DNA of 64,000 bases. It comes from Halospeciosus flavus. Lineage in GTDB: Archaea > Halobacteriota > Halobacteria > Halobacteriales > Halobacteriaceae. This document shows positions 37,619 to 46,926 of the stretch, in pieces. The notes beneath the pieces were generated by a model that had not been told where the DNA came from, did no database searches, and saw only the letters and a program-made list of their open reading frames with translations. The stretch is taken from NCBI RefSeq assembly GCF_029814175.1, contig NZ_CP122313.1:229293-293292 (forward strand). The letters run 5' to 3'. The first letter of the stretch is position 1. Each line of letters begins with the position of its first letter. A program made the translations under genes and the position numbers.

Positions 37619-38314
37619 TTATCGGTCACGAGGTGCTGGACGTTCAATCCATGGTAGTGATAGAAGCTCACGGATTGACTCGATACGATATGTTGGCGTG
37701 TATTCTTTATGTCTGTCTGTCTCGGAGACCAAGACGGAGGCAATTCCGGCAGCAGTTGCACCTGCGATATCTGTTTCTGGTGAGTCCCCGACATGCACCG
37801 TAGCCGTCGAAGTAACATTGAGTGATCGAAGGGCTCGGTCAAACGGTTCTGGGTCTGGTTTCGGGGAAATGTCGTGTCCCGCGATGATCGTTTCATCAAC
37901 CCACTGGGTAAGGTTTACGGCGTTGATCTTTTGCTGTTGGGCATCCGGGGCTCCGTTTGTTACGATTGCGAGTCGATATGCGTGACTGAGTTCGTCCAAC
38001 ACGTCCGAAACACCGGGTAGTAACTCAACCCGGGTCTGATCACGCTCTTCGTTGAATGCGTTCGCAACAGCTCGGCCACGCTGTCGATCATATCCATTTG
38101 CCGCAGCGAGCGCCGCGAAACAGTCGGATCGAAGTTCCTCCATTGAGGCACACTTCTCCGCGAACTCGTCATACCGTGCATAGTAGTCCTCAACCGAGAA
38201 TAATGAGTTACAGCCAACGGCGTCAAATGCCTCCTCTAATACCTCTCCTGGCGATCTCTTGTACTGCACTAATGTCCCATCGAGATCAAAGAGAACTGCC
38301 TCAAGTTGCGTCAT
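37619..38314 (-). CDS. HAD-superfamily hydrolase
   Basis: A 231-residue phosphatase-like protein. Motif I is LFDLDGTLV at 8-16 with the nucleophile Asp, motif II is AIVTNG near 115-120, the Lys lies in DISPKPDPEPF, and motif IV is VHVGDSPETDIAGA. A helical cap of about 80 residues follows motif I, as in phosphoglycolate-phosphatase-like HADs. Substrate unknown. It stands alone on the minus strand. Confidence 0.85.
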   Translation of the reverse strand: MTQLEAVLFDLDGTLVQYKRSPGEVLEEAFDAVGCNSLFSVEDYYARYDEFAEKCASMEELRSDCFAALAAANGYDRQRGRAVANAFNEERDQTRVELLPGVSDVLDELSHAYRLAIVTNGAPDAQQQKINAVNLTQWVDETIIAGHDISPKPDPEPFDRALRSLNVTSTATVHVGDSPETDIAGATAAGIASVLVSETDRHKEYTPTYRIESIRELLSLPWIERPAPRDR

Positions 38315-38490
38315 ACTGTTGACTAACAGACTGTTCTATTTGAACGCTATTGAATTCCTACTAGCACTTAAACCGCTACTGATAGGGAAACTGCTGACGT
38401 CATCAGCTCGAACGACAGCTCACCAGTACGAAGTCCCTTCCGTACGGAGCTGTCCTGATACCGGTTGATGACCGAGTGGGTCAGATCTTA

Positions 38491-39512
38491 TTAGGCTGGC
38501 ACTGTTGGCCTTTCGTCTGCCTCGTGAACTGTATCCAGGAACTCCTCGGCGTCGAGGGCAGCCATACTCCCGGTGCCGGCGGACGTGATCGCCTGGCGGT
38601 ACCGGGGGTCGGCGACGTCGCCGGCAGCGAACACGCCATCGACGCTCGTCCGGGCCGTCAGTCGGCCGACATCGTCTGCCTGCGTGAAGATGTAGCCGCT
38701 TTCGTCTCGTTCGACGGCAGTCTCATCCAGGAACCGCGTGTTCGGCGTGTGGCCCACCGCGTAGAACACGCCGCCAACATCGACGGTCTCCCGCTCGACG
38801 TCGACCCCGGACTCGGCCTTCTCCGTGGGGTAGCCATCGGGGTGGGAGACGAGCGTGGCACCGGTGACGCCCTTCTCCTGGGAGCCGTGGATGGCTTCGA
38901 GTTCCGTGTTCCACCGGAACTGGACGTCGTCGTGGTCGCGAGCACGGTCGGCCATGATCTCGGACGCACGCAGTTCCTCGCGGCGGTGGACGACCGTCAC
39001 GGAATCGGCGAACTTCGCGAGGAACAACGCCTCCTCCATCGCGCTGTCGCCGCCACCAATGACGAGCACGTCGTCGCCGCGGTGGAACGCGCCGTCACAG
39101 GTCGCACACGTCGAGAGTCCATACCCCATGAGCTCGTCCTCGTTCTCGGCGCCGACCCAGCGCGCGCTCGCACCGGTCGCGACGATCAGCGCGCGCGTGT
39201 GAATCGTGTCGCCGGTCGACAGCGATAGCTCGAACGGCCTGCCGTCGAGGGCCGCGTCCTCGATGCGACCGTGTTCGAACTGAGCGCCGAACTGCTCAGC
39301 CTGCTCTTTACCGCGCTGGACGAGTTCCATGCCGCCGACGCCGTCGGGAAAGCCGAGGTAGTTCTCGACGTCGGTCGTCAGCGTGAGCTGGCCGCCCGGC
39401 TCGTCGCCCTCGAGGACGAGGGGTCGAGGTCGGCGCGGGCCGCGTAGACCGCTGCCGAGAGGCCGGCGATTCCCGAGCCGGCGATGACGAGGTCGTGTAC
39501 GTCCGTGCTCAT
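38491..39512 (-). pseudogene. trxB: Thioredoxin reductase TrxB, frameshifted near the N-terminus
   Basis: FAD/NADPH-dependent thioredoxin reductase. From ATG 39512 the FAD loop GSGIAG is at 12-17. The frame breaks at 39420-39423, where GGGG stands where GGGGG would keep the frame, and then continues with LVLEGDEPGGQLTLTTDVENY, the redox pair CATC, the NADPH site VIGGGDSAMEEA and GVFAAGDVADPRYRQ at the end. The joined product is about 340 residues, a normal length. Its start directly follows the trxA stop. A one-base loss in a homopolymer suggests a possible sequencing error. Confidence 0.88.
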
Positions 39513-39872
39513 CTAGTTCGTGTAGGAGTCGACGAGCGTTCGGAGCTGGTCTTCGCCCTGGAGGCCGACGATCTCCTCGACCTGCTCGCCGTCGGCGAAC
39601 AGGACGAGCGTCGGGACGCCGCGGACGCCGTAGGCGCTTGCGAGTTGCTGGTTCGCGTCGACGTCGACCTTCGCGACCGTCGCGGCGGTCTCGGCGGCGA
39701 TAGTCTCGACGGTCGGCTCGAGCATCTGGCAGGGGCCACACCAGTCGGCGTAGAAGTCCGTCAGGACGACGTTGTGCTCACTGACGAGGGCATCGAGGTC
39801 GTCGGCGCTATCGACGTGGATCGGTTCGTTCGCAGGAGTGCTGCCTGCGTCGGTTGCAGTATCGGTTGCCAT
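39513..39872 (-). CDS. trxA: Thioredoxin TrxA
   Basis: A 119-residue thioredoxin with the active site WCGPC at 44-48, the cis-Pro segment GVPTLVLF, and a variable 20-residue N-terminal extension. The stop TAG is immediately followed by the trxB ATG, so the pair forms an operon and this thioredoxin is the probable TrxB substrate. The ATG at 39872 was preferred to an adjacent GTG. An ACAATACTCC motif, similar to motifs before other sulfur genes of this window, lies 47 nt upstream. Confidence 0.92.
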   Translation of the reverse strand: MATDTATDAGSTPANEPIHVDSADDLDALVSEHNVVLTDFYADWCGPCQMLEPTVETIAAETAATVAKVDVDANQQLASAYGVRGVPTLVLFADGEQVEEIVGLQGEDQLRTLVDSYTN

Positions 39873-39918
39873 CACCTGTCCCTACGGACTGCCGACCATT
39901 AAGTCTTGCTCAATTTCC

Positions 39919-39928
39919 ACAATACTCC
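39919..39928. promoter_or_regulatory. ACAATAC-type motif upstream of trxA
   Basis: ACAATACTCC, 47 nt before the trxA start. It is related to ACAATACTGT at 47818, 53903 and 55115 and sits at a similar distance from its gene. Confidence 0.4.
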
Positions 39929-40089
39929 ACACAATTCAAAGAGCAGTCTGGGGGCCACGAAGCAAGCATGGCATAAAAACCGGTGTAACACCAACGTAAG
40001 CGCAGAACGCGTCCTGCCGCGACTCATACTCGCCCCCACAATTGTAAAAACAGTGTACGTATGGGCGGACAACCCATCGCACTTCGACG

Positions 40090-41207
40090 TCAGTTCCACT
40101 CCGATTCGAGCGCGTCGAGCAATCCGTCGACCTCCTCCCGAGTGTTGACTGCATGGACGGATACCCGGATCGCGTTCGGGCTCGGGAGCGAGCGCACGAC
40201 GAATCCCGCTGTCGCCAGTCGTTCGACCGTCGATTCGGGATCGTCGACGTCGATCGTGATGAGGCCCGACTCGGGCGGATTGGGACTGTAGAGCTGACCG
40301 TCCGGGATGCCGTCCACGAGCTGTCCGGCCAGGGTCTGGATTCGCTCCGCGATGCGATCGATTCCGATCTCGTCGATCGCATCAATCGCCTCAGCTAGGG
40401 CGACGTGGGGAGCGGGGTTCGACGAGCCGACCTCGAATCGTCGGGCACCGACCGCGAACTCGTAGGGGTCCGCCGTCGGTGTCTCAACGCTCCGGTAGCC
40501 GACCGTGTTGGGCGTGAGCGATTCAGCGACGTCGCCGTCGACGTAGAGGAAGCCACCGCCCCAGAGCCCCAAGAGCCACTTGTGGCCGGCTGCTGCGACC
40601 GCGTCAGCACCCCATTCGTCGACGTCCATTGGGAGCTGTCCCGGCACCTGTACAGCGTCGACGAGCGCGAACGCACCCGCCTCGTGGGCGATGTCGACGA
40701 GGTCGCGGACGGGCAACTGGGTGCCATGTGTCCACGTCACCGCACTGAAGCACGCAAGTCGTGCATCCTCAACGGCTTCGGCGAAGACGTCGAGATCGAT
40801 TCGACCGTTTTTGGTCTCGACGACGCGAACGTCGACGCCCTGCTGTTTCAAGCGTTGCCACGGAAGCGTTCCGGCTGGGTGCTCGAGGTCGGTGCGAACG
40901 ACGGTGTCGCCGGGCTCCCAGTCGATGGCGTTCGCGATGGCGTTGATGCCCGCGGTGGTGCTCTCCGTGAGTGCGATTTCGTCGTCGTCCGCACCGACGA
41001 AGGTGGCGACGCGCTCCCGTACGCGGTCGTATTCGTCGAATGCCACCTCGTAGGGGTCGTTTCGGGTATTCGTCTCGTACTCGTGTGACCGCACGAACTC
41101 GTCTGCGCTTCGACGACGTACCGCGGGCTCGGCCCGTGAGCACCGAAGTTCAGGTAGACGTCGTCGTGCAGGGCGGGCGTGTCGGCGCGAAGTTCTCTGG
41201 GGTTCAT
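40090..41207 (-). pseudogene. Class V aminotransferase (cysteine-desulfurase-like), frameshifted
   Basis: PLP enzyme of the SufS/CsdA/isopenicillin-N-epimerase group. The first frame from ATG 41207 reads DDVYLNFGAHGPSPRYVVEA; a one-base loss near 41104-41110 moves to the frame with ADEFVRSHEYE and then TESTTAGINAIANAI, DLEHPAGTLPWQRL, FSAVTWTHGTQLPV, LVDAVQVPGQLPMDVDEWGAD and the PLP lysine in AAGHKWLLG. The C-terminus (AIRVSVHAVNTREEVD) is complete. The joined length is about 372 residues. Between two thioredoxin genes, a sulfur-mobilising role is plausible, though substrate specificity cannot be read from sequence. Confidence 0.8.
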
Positions 41208-41222
41208 CTCGTTCTCGAGGAG

Positions 41223-41561
41223 TTAGTCGTGATATCGGGCGATCAGGTCGCGGAGTGTCTGTTCGTTCTGGCCACCTCGAAGCTGTTTCACCGGTTGCCC
41301 GTCGGCGAACAGGACGAACGTGGGCGTGCTCTGGGCACCGAACTCGATCGCCGTCTCGAGGTTCGACTCGATGTCGATCGTCAGAACCGTCGCGTCGGTG
41401 TCTTCCGCGAGTGTTTCGAGAACCGGCTTCATCCGCTTGCAGGTCCCACACCACTCCGTGTAAAACTCCACGAGAGTGACGCCGCTGTCCTCGACGGCAG
41501 TCTCAAGGTCGCCATCGTCGAGTGAACCCACGCTGTCCGTCTTCGCTGTTTGTGTTGCCAT
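41223..41561 (-). CDS. Thioredoxin-family protein
   Basis: A 112-residue thioredoxin with the active site WCGTC at 37-41; the WCGTC variant may give a different redox potential from the WCGPC paralogues. STPTFVLFADGQPV holds the cis-Pro. It ends 15 nt before the class V aminotransferase start on the same strand and is probably co-transcribed with it. ACAATATAGG lies 47 nt upstream. Confidence 0.85.
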   Translation of the reverse strand: MATQTAKTDSVGSLDDGDLETAVEDSGVTLVEFYTEWCGTCKRMKPVLETLAEDTDATVLTIDIESNLETAIEFGAQSTPTFVLFADGQPVKQLRGGQNEQTLRDLIARYHD

Positions 41562-41607
41562 TAACAGACTCTATGCACTGGATTGTTAATAGTCTTGGGC
41601 TTACTAT

Positions 41608-41617
41608 ACAATATAGG
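41608..41617. promoter_or_regulatory. ACAATA-type motif upstream of the WCGTC thioredoxin
   Basis: ACAATATAGG, 47 nt before the start, the same distance as the motif before trxA. It is a weaker match to ACAATACTGT and overlaps an AT-rich promoter stretch. Confidence 0.3.
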
Positions 41618-41706
41618 TCGGGCATGTCTTTCGTCTCAGAGCTATTGAATGAGAGTAAAGCGATGCGAGGGCCATCCGTGGATGCCACGAGCACACAATT
41701 GTCGGG

Positions 41707-41994
41707 TTAGATAGCCTCGTTATTCGAATCAGACATCACCGAACGTAATATTAGCACCATCCCAAATGAGACGAGTACTGCCTGTATGAGGGCCGCTGAG
41801 AACAGCGACGTTCCCAACACACTGTAGACGAGGCCTTCACAGATAGCTCCGACTCCTATGAATACGAAGCCGACAGAAACGTAGAGCATCGGATGGCTCT
41901 CACTCCGCTTGTATGCGTAGAAGGCGAGGTACGCGACCAGAAGGCTGAGAAACAGCGTAATCAGCTTGACGACGACGATTGATGGGCTGATCAT
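41707..41994 (-). CDS. Small membrane protein (DUF7521-type)
   Basis: From ATG 41994 the product is 95 residues with three predicted transmembrane helices (VVVKLITLFLSLLVAYLAFYAY, LYVSVGFVFIGVGAICEGLV, ALIQAVLVSFGMVLILR). It overlaps the stop of the wHTH gene (ATGA). This pair, an ArsR-like regulator followed by a three-helix protein, is common in haloarchaea; its job is unknown. Confidence 0.7.
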   Translation of the reverse strand: MISPSIVVVKLITLFLSLLVAYLAFYAYKRSESHPMLYVSVGFVFIGVGAICEGLVYSVLGTSLFSAALIQAVLVSFGMVLILRSVMSDSNNEAI

Positions 41995-42350
41995 GTGCTC
42001 TCCCGGAAGTTCTCCCAAAGCGAAGCGAAATTATCGGCGAGTTCATCACGTGTTTCGACGGAGAGTTCGAACTCACCGTCGGCGATTGAAACGTGGAACG
42101 CCTCGACCGTCGTCTCGAACAGCTGTTTGTGCTCTCCACCGGAGCCGATCGTCGAATGGACGGCAATGAGATCATGGCTCCGTAATGTGGAGATGCGACG
42201 GTAAATGGTCGCCAGCGACGCGTCACAGACCTCGCTAAGATCCTTTGCCGTTCGTGGCTCCTCCTCAGCTGCAAGTAGAATCGTGCGTGAGTAGTCGTCC
42301 GCAAAGACTTCGAGGAGGGACGCGGACGGATTGCCCTCACGACTCTCCAT
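41991..42350 (-). CDS. ArsR-like winged-helix transcriptional regulator
   Basis: From ATG 42350 the product is 119 residues. SLLEVFADDYSRTILLAAEEEPRTAKDLSEVCDASLATIYRRISTLRSHDLI is a classic haloarchaeal winged helix, followed by a wing and a C-terminal dimer helix. It is coupled to the three-helix membrane protein and divergent from the cysteine-containing membrane genes to the right, which it may regulate. Confidence 0.8.
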   Translation of the reverse strand: MESREGNPSASLLEVFADDYSRTILLAAEEEPRTAKDLSEVCDASLATIYRRISTLRSHDLIAVHSTIGSGGEHKQLFETTVEAFHVSIADGEFELSVETRDELADNFASLWENFREST

Positions 42351-42515
42351 ATCTCTGCATTGTGAGGTGGGCGTAAAGATTCGGTGGTTCACCCGATCCA
42401 GGTTCGTAGGCTGAGATTTTCCCGTTCAGAGAGTCGTATCGTGGTACGAGGCTTTTTGCGAATAGTGCAAACAGACAGCGTCCTTTACAGCCCGGCAACC
42501 CGAGCGATAGTACTG

Positions 42516-42959
42516 ATGAGACGGTTTCAGAGACGGCATCTCAAAGCGGCAGTCATCAGCGTCGGGTCGTTTGTGCTGTTCGGGGTCGTCACTGGATTGA
42601 TTCCCAATCCGGTCTACGTTCGGATGGTTCCCCGAACGCTGTTGGATTATCTCTTTCTCGCTCTCACTGCTGGATTCCTGGGCTTCTACGTGTTACAGCG
42701 AACAACGGAGCAGCGTGGCGACGAAAAGACTGCAACTGCGGGTGCTGTTCTCGGATTTCTAGCGTTTGGGTGCCCGATCTGCAACGCGTTTTTGCTTGCC
42801 CTGTTTAGCAGTTCCGCGCTAATGACGTACTTCGACCCGCTCCGGCCGCTTCTGGGAGTCGTGAGTGTTGCGCTCTTCGCCGGGCTTCTGTACGTTCGCT
42901 CACAACGTCCGTGTGAGTCCTGTGAGGTAGAACCGAAGCAGACGACCACACATCAGTAG
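42516..42959 (+). CDS. Four-helix membrane protein with CPIC motif
   Basis: From ATG 42516 the product is 147 residues; the codons before it do not look like protein. Four hydrophobic helices are visible, the third with FGCPICNAFLLALFSSSAL and the C-terminal tail with CESCEVE. A Cys-Pro-x-Cys at a helix end plus a CxxC tail suggests thiol relay or metal handling. It lies 9 nt before the next small membrane gene. I do not recognise the family. Confidence 0.6.
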   Translation: MRRFQRRHLKAAVISVGSFVLFGVVTGLIPNPVYVRMVPRTLLDYLFLALTAGFLGFYVLQRTTEQRGDEKTATAGAVLGFLAFGCPICNAFLLALFSSSALMTYFDPLRPLLGVVSVALFAGLLYVRSQRPCESCEVEPKQTTTHQ

Positions 42960-42968
42960 ACCAGTCAA

Positions 42969-43229
42969 ATGCCAGACACTCAAACAGAAACAACCGACGA
43001 GACGGGTTCACGGCGCCGCTGGTCACTGCTCGGACTCGGTGGTGCACTGAGTCTCTGTTGTCTCTTTGCCGCTCCGGCCGCGACAGGCGCTGCCGGAGCT
43101 ACCGCTGCTGGTGGTGCAACGGCGGCCCTCGGAGGCGGACTCATCCGGATACTGGTGGCGGCACTAACAGTTGGGGTTCTCGGCTTTGTATACCGATTTC
43201 GGTCAGACTCTAAATCCTGCGAAACGTGA
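42969..43229 (+). CDS. Small Cys-Cys membrane protein
   Basis: An 86-residue protein with a polar N-terminus, a hydrophobic helix with SLCCLFAAPAATGAAGATAA and a second helix LIRILVAALTVGVLGFVYRF, ending in SKSCET. The paired Cys inside a helix recalls MerT-like metal transporters, but the likeness is only partial. It is co-transcribed with the preceding CPIC membrane gene. Confidence 0.55.
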   Translation: MPDTQTETTDETGSRRRWSLLGLGGALSLCCLFAAPAATGAAGATAAGGATAALGGGLIRILVAALTVGVLGFVYRFRSDSKSCET

Positions 43230-43264
43230 GTCCTCTGGACGAGGATGAGTCACTACTGTCCGGT

Positions 43265-44197
43265 CTATCCGAACATCGCCCCGCCAGGGAGATACCCGAA
43301 CGACCGGAGCGAATACCACGTCACGTAGACGCCGATCACGACGAAGGCCAGACTGCCAGCGTAGCGAGCGGACTGTCCGTATCTACCAAGCGAGAGTGAA
43401 CCCCCCGTAACGCGTGCGACAACACTGACACCGAGAATCAGCGTTCCCATACCCGCTCCGAATGAGCCAAACACGGCAAGTCCCTCGACCAGCCCTTCCG
43501 TCGTGAACGATGTGAGAATCATCCCCAGAAAGATCGGCAAATTACACGCTAAACTACCAACACCGTACACGATACCGAACACAAAGAAGGCTGGAATCGT
43601 TGCTGAATCTCGCTCAGGGAGGCGAACCGACTGCAGCGGAGACAGATTGTAGAAGTACATGATACCGATACCGATCAAGAGCGGCCCAACGAGGAGTTCC
43701 ATCGACACGAGATACGGTTCGATCCACTGGCCGAGGAGAAGCACGACACCGCCAATAAGCAGATAGACGGTGACCACGCCGGCCGTCACGAACCCGCCGA
43801 CGCGAAGTCCATCGACCACTGCACGTCGACCGAGTCCCAAGAGCATGAGGAGTGTGCCGACGACGACAACGGCGACTGGGGGATAGTAACTCCCTGTTCC
43901 GAGTTTCGCGAGTGGGACGATCAGCTCATAGCCGGGGAGCAAAACCCGAATACCGGCAACCGACATGTAGAAGAGCGGAATCGCCCCGACGAGAAACACC
44001 AGAATGCCATTAACCAGGAATGCTGTCCGGACAGGACCAGACGCGTCCGATTGGTCTGCTCGCACTGCATCTTCGCCTTGTGTATAAAAATACGAGAGGT
44101 ACGCAGGGAGGAGCCCAACACTACAGGGGGCAAAGAACATCAAGACACCCGCAGCGTATGCCGCCACAAGTATCGATGATGAAGCAAACAGCGCCAT
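43265..44197 (-). CDS. CcdA/DsbD-type transmembrane thiol-disulfide transporter
   Basis: A 310-residue protein with about eight hydrophobic helices. The two functional Cys are in FFAPCSVGLLPAYLSYF near 23-39 and GVGSLACNLPIFLGM near 212-226, matching the CcdA/DsbD core that carries electrons across the membrane. It would draw on cytoplasmic thioredoxin to reduce extracytoplasmic partners. It lies 3 nt after the next membrane gene of a three-gene operon that begins with the DsbA-like protein, a coherent pair of oxidant and reductant. Confidence 0.8.
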   Translation of the reverse strand: MALFASSSILVAAYAAGVLMFFAPCSVGLLPAYLSYFYTQGEDAVRADQSDASGPVRTAFLVNGILVFLVGAIPLFYMSVAGIRVLLPGYELIVPLAKLGTGSYYPPVAVVVVGTLLMLLGLGRRAVVDGLRVGGFVTAGVVTVYLLIGGVVLLLGQWIEPYLVSMELLVGPLLIGIGIMYFYNLSPLQSVRLPERDSATIPAFFVFGIVYGVGSLACNLPIFLGMILTSFTTEGLVEGLAVFGSFGAGMGTLILGVSVVARVTGGSLSLGRYGQSARYAGSLAFVVIGVYVTWYSLRSFGYLPGGAMFG

Positions 44198-44200
44198 CGG

Positions 44201-44749
44201 TCACTCACCCTCGGTAACCAAGTCGATCGTACAGTAGCGTGGGTCGCCAGCACGAGCGAGGTACCCAATCAGAAGCGCGAGGCCCCCAACACGGAGCAGG
44301 TTCCCGTGAAACGGCATCGCTGCTAATGCACCAGCGAACCCCATGAGGCCGAGAACACCCGCGCCACAGCTCGCACAGCCGGATGCGAGCAGGCCGGGAA
44401 TCGCACTCGACAACCCTCTGGATCCTGAGAGTCCGACCTGAGCTACTCGACCAGCTACGTTCGTGACCGCGACGCCAGTTAAGATTGCATACCCAACAAT
44501 CAGCCCGAGGCCGATGGCTCCAATTGTCGCGTACGTGTTCGCAGTGAGCGCCACGAGTGCAGTATCGAGATACCCGAAGTCGGCACCGAGCATCTGCATC
44601 GAGTACTCCGGGAATGAACTCAAAATTAGAAGGACGTAGGTTGCGACGGAGACCCCGACGAACAGGAGTCCCCGTATCGTAGACGTCAGCGGATAGGCCA
44701 GTGCTGCCAGAAGCTGTTCGGTGTGGTGTTCGAGACGCAGGGCGATCAT
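44201..44749 (-). CDS. Five-helix membrane protein with CASC motif
   Basis: A 182-residue protein with about five hydrophobic helices. LLASGCASCGAGVLGLMGFAG places a CxxC at a helix start, similar in spirit to the CPIC of the protein at 42516. It overlaps the dsbA-like stop by ATGA and precedes the CcdA-type gene by 3 nt, so a role in the same thiol chain is likely. I do not recognise the family. Confidence 0.6.
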   Translation of the reverse strand: MIALRLEHHTEQLLAALAYPLTSTIRGLLFVGVSVATYVLLILSSFPEYSMQMLGADFGYLDTALVALTANTYATIGAIGLGLIVGYAILTGVAVTNVAGRVAQVGLSGSRGLSSAIPGLLASGCASCGAGVLGLMGFAGALAAMPFHGNLLRVGGLALLIGYLARAGDPRYCTIDLVTEGE

Positions 44750-45489
44750 GCGTTCTGCACCCGTGTGATTGCTTCGTCGAATCGGTCGTATGGCTGTGCC
44801 CCGACGAGTTTGCCAGCGGTATCTACATCGCGATTGTAGAGAATGAACGCAGGCGTCCCACGGATCCCGAACTGTGCCGCCTGGCTCATATCCTTGTTAA
44901 TCGACGCCTCAATCTCGCTTCGGTGGGTCTGCATACACGAATCGACAGCACTTGCATCGACACCGTCGACGCCTTGAGTGATCTCCAGGAGATTTGCTTT
45001 CGACGCCCATCCCGAGTTCTTTGAGCCCTGCTTGTCAAAGAGCGTCGAATGCCACCGCCAATACGCCTCGGGGGTGTCCTCTCTCACCTGCCGCCAGACA
45101 CAGCGATCCATCACCGCCGCGGTCATCGACGCTTTGCCCATATAGGGAAACTCGATGAAGACGACCCGAACGGTGCCCGATTGGACGTGGTTCCGGATTA
45201 TCTTCGGAAGCGTATTCTGCTCGAAGCGACGGCAGAAGGGGCACTGGTAGTCACTCCAGTAGTACATATCGATAGGGGCGTCTAATGGCCCCATGATCGG
45301 ATGGCCCTGCAGGTCAATTTCAAACCCGGTCGTTTTCGAACTGGTATGGAACGGGGCCGCAGTCGGAACTTTCGAATCCTGGCTTGCGTCTAGCCTCGAA
45401 GCCCCGTAGACGATGCCACCACCTGCGAGGATTGTTCCGATACCGCCAAGAACCGCACGCCGTCGTGAGATCGAAGACGGAATATCCAT
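44746..45489 (-). CDS. Tat-exported DsbA-family thiol-disulfide oxidoreductase
   Basis: A 247-residue protein. SISRRRAVLGGIGTILAGGG is a twin-arginine signal; a lipobox is absent, so the protein may be membrane-anchored by the signal or released. The active site is SDYQCPFCRRFE (Cys 83 and 86), and the cis-Pro segment is GIRGTPAFILYN. It fits the DsbA/DsbG-like thioredoxin-fold family. It is first in the operon with the CASC membrane protein and the CcdA-type transporter. TCATATATGG at 45508-45517 is a likely TATA box. Confidence 0.85.
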   Translation of the reverse strand: MDIPSSISRRRAVLGGIGTILAGGGIVYGASRLDASQDSKVPTAAPFHTSSKTTGFEIDLQGHPIMGPLDAPIDMYYWSDYQCPFCRRFEQNTLPKIIRNHVQSGTVRVVFIEFPYMGKASMTAAVMDRCVWRQVREDTPEAYWRWHSTLFDKQGSKNSGWASKANLLEITQGVDGVDASAVDSCMQTHRSEIEASINKDMSQAAQFGIRGTPAFILYNRDVDTAGKLVGAQPYDRFDEAITRVQNA

Positions 45490-45675
45490 ACTTGGATTGC
45501 GCCCTCGTCATATATGGTTGAAATGGCGATTCACAGGGTCTGCAAAAATGCGCCCAGTGCGGATAGTGGGCAGCACGCTACAAGGGATTGCAATTAGAAG
45601 AAGTCCACTCGGTTTTGAAGAACACCAGTTGGAGTCTCCCCATTAAAGTAGTCAGTACAATGTATCTATGGGCGG

Positions 45676-46926
45676 CTACTGATCTATCTGGAACTGCCAC
45701 GCAGTCGGAAGCTGTGCGTAGACGACCGCGTTGTCGACGAGCACGTCGACGGGGACGTATTCGTCGGGCGCGTGGACGGTGTCGGTTCCGAGCGCGAACT
45801 CGACAGTCGACACCCCCGCGTTTCGGAGGGTCTTGGCGTCCCCGCCGCCCGTGGCACTCCGCCGGAAGACACGCTCGCCCGTAACGTCCGCCGCCGTCGA
45901 CGCGACAGCTTCGACGAGCGGACTGCCGGGAGGTTCGGCGGTCCCGACGCTCCACGAGACGTCGGCTATCGTGATACCCTCGCAGTCGGCAACACACTCC
46001 CGAATCCCCGCGAGCACGTCGGGCGTGTGGACACCCGCTGTCAACCGTACGTCGATTTCGGCGCGAGCGGACTGTGGGACGCTGTTAATCGCGTCGCCCC
46101 CCTCAAGGATGCCGAGATTGATCGAGGGATACTGGAACAGATCGCGAGCGACGTCTTCGCCCATCGACGGGCTGTAGTATTCGATGGACTCTTCGACGAT
46201 CGGCTCCACGTCAGGGTCAATATCGAGTCGCTGGGTGCCGAACCGTTCGCGTAAGGTCTCCACGGCATTGTAGAGTCGGTCAATTGCGTTGACGCCGAGT
46301 ACTGGCCGGGAGCCATGGGCACCCTCACCGCTGGCTTCGAGCGTCAGCCAGATACTGCCCCGGTCCGCGACCGTGACGGAGTGCCGGCCCTTCTCACAGG
46401 TCGGCTCCCCGATGACGCAGGCATCCGCGTTGAGATCCCCATTCTTCAGCAGCGCGGGCAGGCCCGCATCGCCGCCCACCTCCTCGTCGCTCACGAACGC
46501 AAACAGAAGGTCGACAGGTGGCTCAGTGTCGGTGGCTGCGAAGGCTTGAATCGTGAACAGCATCGACGCCACAGCGCCCTTCATGTCGGTTGCGCCGCGG
46601 CCGTAGACGCGGTCGTCCACACGTTCGCCTAGGGGGTCGTGTGCCCACGCCTCGTCGTCGAATGGAACGGTATCGAGGTGGCCGTTGTATAGGAGCGTGC
46701 GGTCCGACTCACCGGGAACCCGAACGAGCAGGTTCGGCTTCGCCGGATCGACCGCGAACTGCTCGACGTCGACGGGAAGCGGGTCGAGGAACTCCTCGAT
46801 CTTGGCAACGATTTCGCGCGTATCGCCAGGTGGGTTGGCCGTATCGATTACGAGGAGATCCAGACCGAGCGCGACCAGTTCCTCGCGGTGGGTGTGCACG
46901 TACTCGGCGAGAATCCCCTCATTCAT
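45676..46926 (-). CDS. M20-family metallopeptidase/deacylase (ArgE/DapE-type)
   Basis: A 416-residue di-zinc hydrolase. Ligands are visible in LLYNGHLDTVPF, YGRGATDMKGAV and VSDEEVGGDAG; the dimerisation domain with GEGAHGSRPVLGVNAIDR is complete. The family hydrolyses N-acyl amino acids or dipeptides; substrate unknown. It overlaps the upstream small gene (ATGA) and is in line with a thioredoxin gene, an uncommon pairing. The stretch 45490-45675 has the dsbA promoter and no further gene. Confidence 0.88.
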   Translation of the reverse strand: MNEGILAEYVHTHREELVALGLDLLVIDTANPPGDTREIVAKIEEFLDPLPVDVEQFAVDPAKPNLLVRVPGESDRTLLYNGHLDTVPFDDEAWAHDPLGERVDDRVYGRGATDMKGAVASMLFTIQAFAATDTEPPVDLLFAFVSDEEVGGDAGLPALLKNGDLNADACVIGEPTCEKGRHSVTVADRGSIWLTLEASGEGAHGSRPVLGVNAIDRLYNAVETLRERFGTQRLDIDPDVEPIVEESIEYYSPSMGEDVARDLFQYPSINLGILEGGDAINSVPQSARAEIDVRLTAGVHTPDVLAGIRECVADCEGITIADVSWSVGTAEPPGSPLVEAVASTAADVTGERVFRRSATGGGDAKTLRNAGVSTVEFALGTDTVHAPDEYVPVDVLVDNAVVYAQLPTAWQFQIDQ

